From Mesostigma viride (taxonomy: Eukaryota > Streptophyta > Mesostigmatophyceae > Mesostigmatales > Mesostigmataceae), in contig RPFO01000076.1 in NCBI GenBank assembly GCA_009746045.1, forward strand, positions 3,048,420 through 3,112,419: a DNA stretch of 64,000 bases, written 5' to 3'. Under the pieces are notes generated by a model. The model was not told the DNA's origin. It ran no database searches and saw only the letters and a program-made list of their open reading frames with translations. Each line of letters begins with the position of its first letter. Position 1 is the stretch's first letter. This document shows positions 62,119 to 64,000 of this stretch, one piece after another. Both the position numbers and the translations under genes were made by a program.

Positions 62119-62582
62119 GGGGACAAGAAAAAAGTGGGGGAGGGGGGGCTATCGCCCCCCCTCCCCGACTTGAGAGGACGTGACTCGCCGCTAGCGGCCC
62201 AGAGGCCGATAGTCGACCTTCTGGGCGCCAACCGCACCGGCCCGCGCGACGCGCCAAGACCCTTCCACGGAGGACGCGCGAGCGGACGATTCCGACCGGG
62301 ACGAACCGCCGCCGTGCGCCACGCGCAACGGACCCTTCCCCGTCAACACCGTGGAAGCTCTCCGAGCGTGAGATACTTGAAAATTTCGTCACGTTCGTAT
62401 CGAAATTAAAATTTCTGACAAATTTGTCAGCTCGGACTTAACCACAATGAATTTGAGCATACCATTCGATACAACAATGATATTTCGGCGTCAGATACTT
62501 GGAAATTTCGTTACGTTCGTATCGCCAGTGAAATTCTGACAAATTTCTCCGCTCGGACTGAACCACAATGAATTTCAGCATA
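62119..62582. repeat. Hairpin module, copy 2
   Basis: Same as 58150-58620. Stem GGGGAGGGGGGGC (62137-62149), loop TATC, complementary arm 62154-62166. Confidence 0.88.
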
Positions 62583-63232
62583 GCATGCGATATACTTTAG
62601 AGATATTTCGGTGGAAGATACTTGGAAATTTCGTTACGTTCGTATTGCCATTGAAAATGTGCCAAATTTCGGCCTGAACAATTTCACCCCACCCTGACTG
62701 AACGCCTGTTTGGCTCTGAACCTTCCACCCGTCCTGAAAATTGGATCCATCCGTTCAGAAAATCGCATTCTACATTTTTCGAACTGAACATACCGTCGTC
62801 TTACCGTTCTGAAATTTATCGACTCCTTATGTAAACTACTCGACCATTAAGTAGGCGTTCTTGTGCGCCAGCTCGTATCCTCTACTAAATTCTACAAAGG
62901 CCTGGGATGTTTGGGAGAGATTGGTTCGCGACTTTTTGTTTGACGATTAAAAAAGTCAAAGCGCCGTACCGTCCTGAGGCCGCGCGGATTGGCGAGACGC
63001 CCCACCTGCCCGCGAAACCCTGAACGTGTTCAGCGTTTCAGCACCCGTTCAGAATACCTCAGACTCGATCTCCAAGGTTTGGGGATTTTCTTTGTACTAC
63101 GCGATTGGCCATCTCGCTACGGTCCTGGACGGCGTCCGCTCCCGCGCTAGGGGGCGCGGGGGACGGCCCCACCTTCGGCCTACGGCCGCGGCCAAAGTTT
63201 TCGGGCTTCATAAATCGTAGTTACATTAGGGG
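62583..63232. repeat. Tandem duplication, unit A'
   Basis: Second copy of 61465-62118, also ending TTACATTAGGGGAC. The repeat period is about 1.12 kb including the hairpin module. Confidence 0.9.
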
Positions 63233-63530
63233 ACTAGTGGGGGGGCCAAGGCCCCCCACTTATTCGGACGCACTACGCCACCAGGGGCCCTGAGGCCCCC
63301 GCCGAAAGCTTCGACCCGCCGGGTTGAGCCCGCCGACCGGCCCGGCCTACTACGCCGGGGGGCGAACGCTCGGCGGCCTTCCTTTGGGGGCCTCCCATCG
63401 CGCGCGCTCGCGCCGGCCCGCCGCACCGTCGATCCCACGCTCCGTACCTCACGGGCACGTCCAGCACGCGTCCTACTACTAGTCCGTTCATTGCATGCAA
63501 GTATTTCCTTACTCATTACTTCATAACAAC
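63233..63530. repeat. Variant hairpin and GC-rich tract
   Basis: AGTGGGGGGGCC facing GGCCCCCCACT at 63236-63260, in the position equivalent to the hairpin of copies 1 and 2 but with a different sequence. Followed by ~250 bp GC-rich sequence. Confidence 0.7.
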
Positions 63531-63570
63531 TGGAACTCACAATGAAGCTATGCCATGCAGGACACAATGT

Positions 63571-63785
63571 GGGTACCGCTTTTTGCAAGCGGCAGCCATA
63601 ACGACCAAACACTTCCATGCAAACTCCCATGTTCATCATTCATTAATATTCATTGAGTGGCAATCCTTTGTAAACACATGCACCATCGGTCATGCCCACT
63701 ATGACTTCATGCAGACAATGTTTTGTACATGACTCGACAGTGCCCTTGTGCGCGACCGTGGGGCGCGGCAGGCCAGCCCTGTCCA
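63571..63785. repeat. Copy of the sequence preceding the first minisatellite
   Basis: GGTACCGCTTTTTGCAAGC, CAAACACTTCCATGC, ATTCATTGAGTGGC and CACTATGACTTCATG match 59036-59230. Confidence 0.85.
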
Positions 63786-64000
63786 TTCGTGGGTGTGGTG
63801 GGGAGCTGCCATGCATGCGTGGGTTTAGGGGGGGGCTGGCATGCGTGCGTGGCTGTGGGGGGTGGCTGCCATGCGTGCGTGGGTGTGGCGGGTGGCTGGC
63901 ATGCGTATGTGGGTGTGGGGGGTGGCTGGCATGCACGTGCATGTGGGGGGTGGCTGTCATGCATGCGTGCATGTGGGGGGTGGCTGGCATGCATGCGTGG
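63786..64000. repeat. Second minisatellite array (continues past window)
   Basis: Same ~30-bp unit as 59206-60552. Confidence 0.9.

Overview
This window is eukaryotic repeat DNA. I recognise no single-copy host gene in it. It is a stack of LTR retrotransposons (Ty3/gypsy and Copia types), DNA transposons (piggyBac, CACTA/EnSpm with a spliced tnp2 transposase, a pogo/Tigger-type element) and satellite-like arrays. GT-AG introns, chromodomain integrase, piggyBac, tnp2 and probable initiator-Met-tRNA primer sites exclude a prokaryote. The mix would fit a large, repeat-rich algal or other protist genome, but the species cannot be assigned from the sequence.

Layout. 1-9558: 3' part of a Ty3/gypsy chromovirus-type element. 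It has an RNase H1 hybrid-binding (viroplasmin-like) ORF, a frameshifted gag, PR-RT-RH with the RT active site deleted, integrase plus chromodomain, a GC-rich 772-aa extra ORF, a polypurine tract and a 613-bp LTR. 9561-10415: an LTR and primer-binding site of a different element on the minus strand, abutting it. 10.7-13.7 kb: a decayed piggyBac copy with palindromic termini and CTGAGA-rich outer inverted repeats. 13.8-50.2 kb: one minus-strand CACTA/tnp2 element split by two nested insertion stacks. Stack A is R1 (Copia-like, 17346-34268, TSD GTGGA) with R2 (Copia-like, 19094-27609, TSD GCAGC) inside its first ORF. Stack B is R3 (34343-48798, TSD CGCAT, LTRs indistinguishable by eye, mostly non-coding) with R4 (Copia-like, 38651-45122, TSD CTGTC) inside it. 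Removing the insertions and one TSD copy regenerates tnp2-like coding sequence at both sites. 51.8-53.6 kb: a shrunken second piggyBac copy. 54.2-56.1 kb: a TA-flanked pogo/Tigger-like element carrying HIRAN-like and RT-tail remnants. 56.1-57.4 kb: an AT-rich element with terminal inverted repeats. 57.4-64 kb: foldbacks, duplicated G/C hairpin modules and a ~30-bp minisatellite with ~440-bp higher-order periodicity.

Most notable: R1, R2 and R4 form a family of Copia-like elements with several unusual features in common. The retropepsin-like domain lies between integrase and reverse transcriptase instead of before integrase. Its catalytic motif reads DTQ or DTN instead of DTG/DSG. The RT active site reads HGDD instead of YVDD. 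The LTRs start with AGTT and end in AACT or AAAT instead of TG...CA. R1 and R2 carry an extra ORF before gag, and AATAAA signals lie upstream of the 3' LTR. I propose this as a distinct and possibly undescribed lineage.
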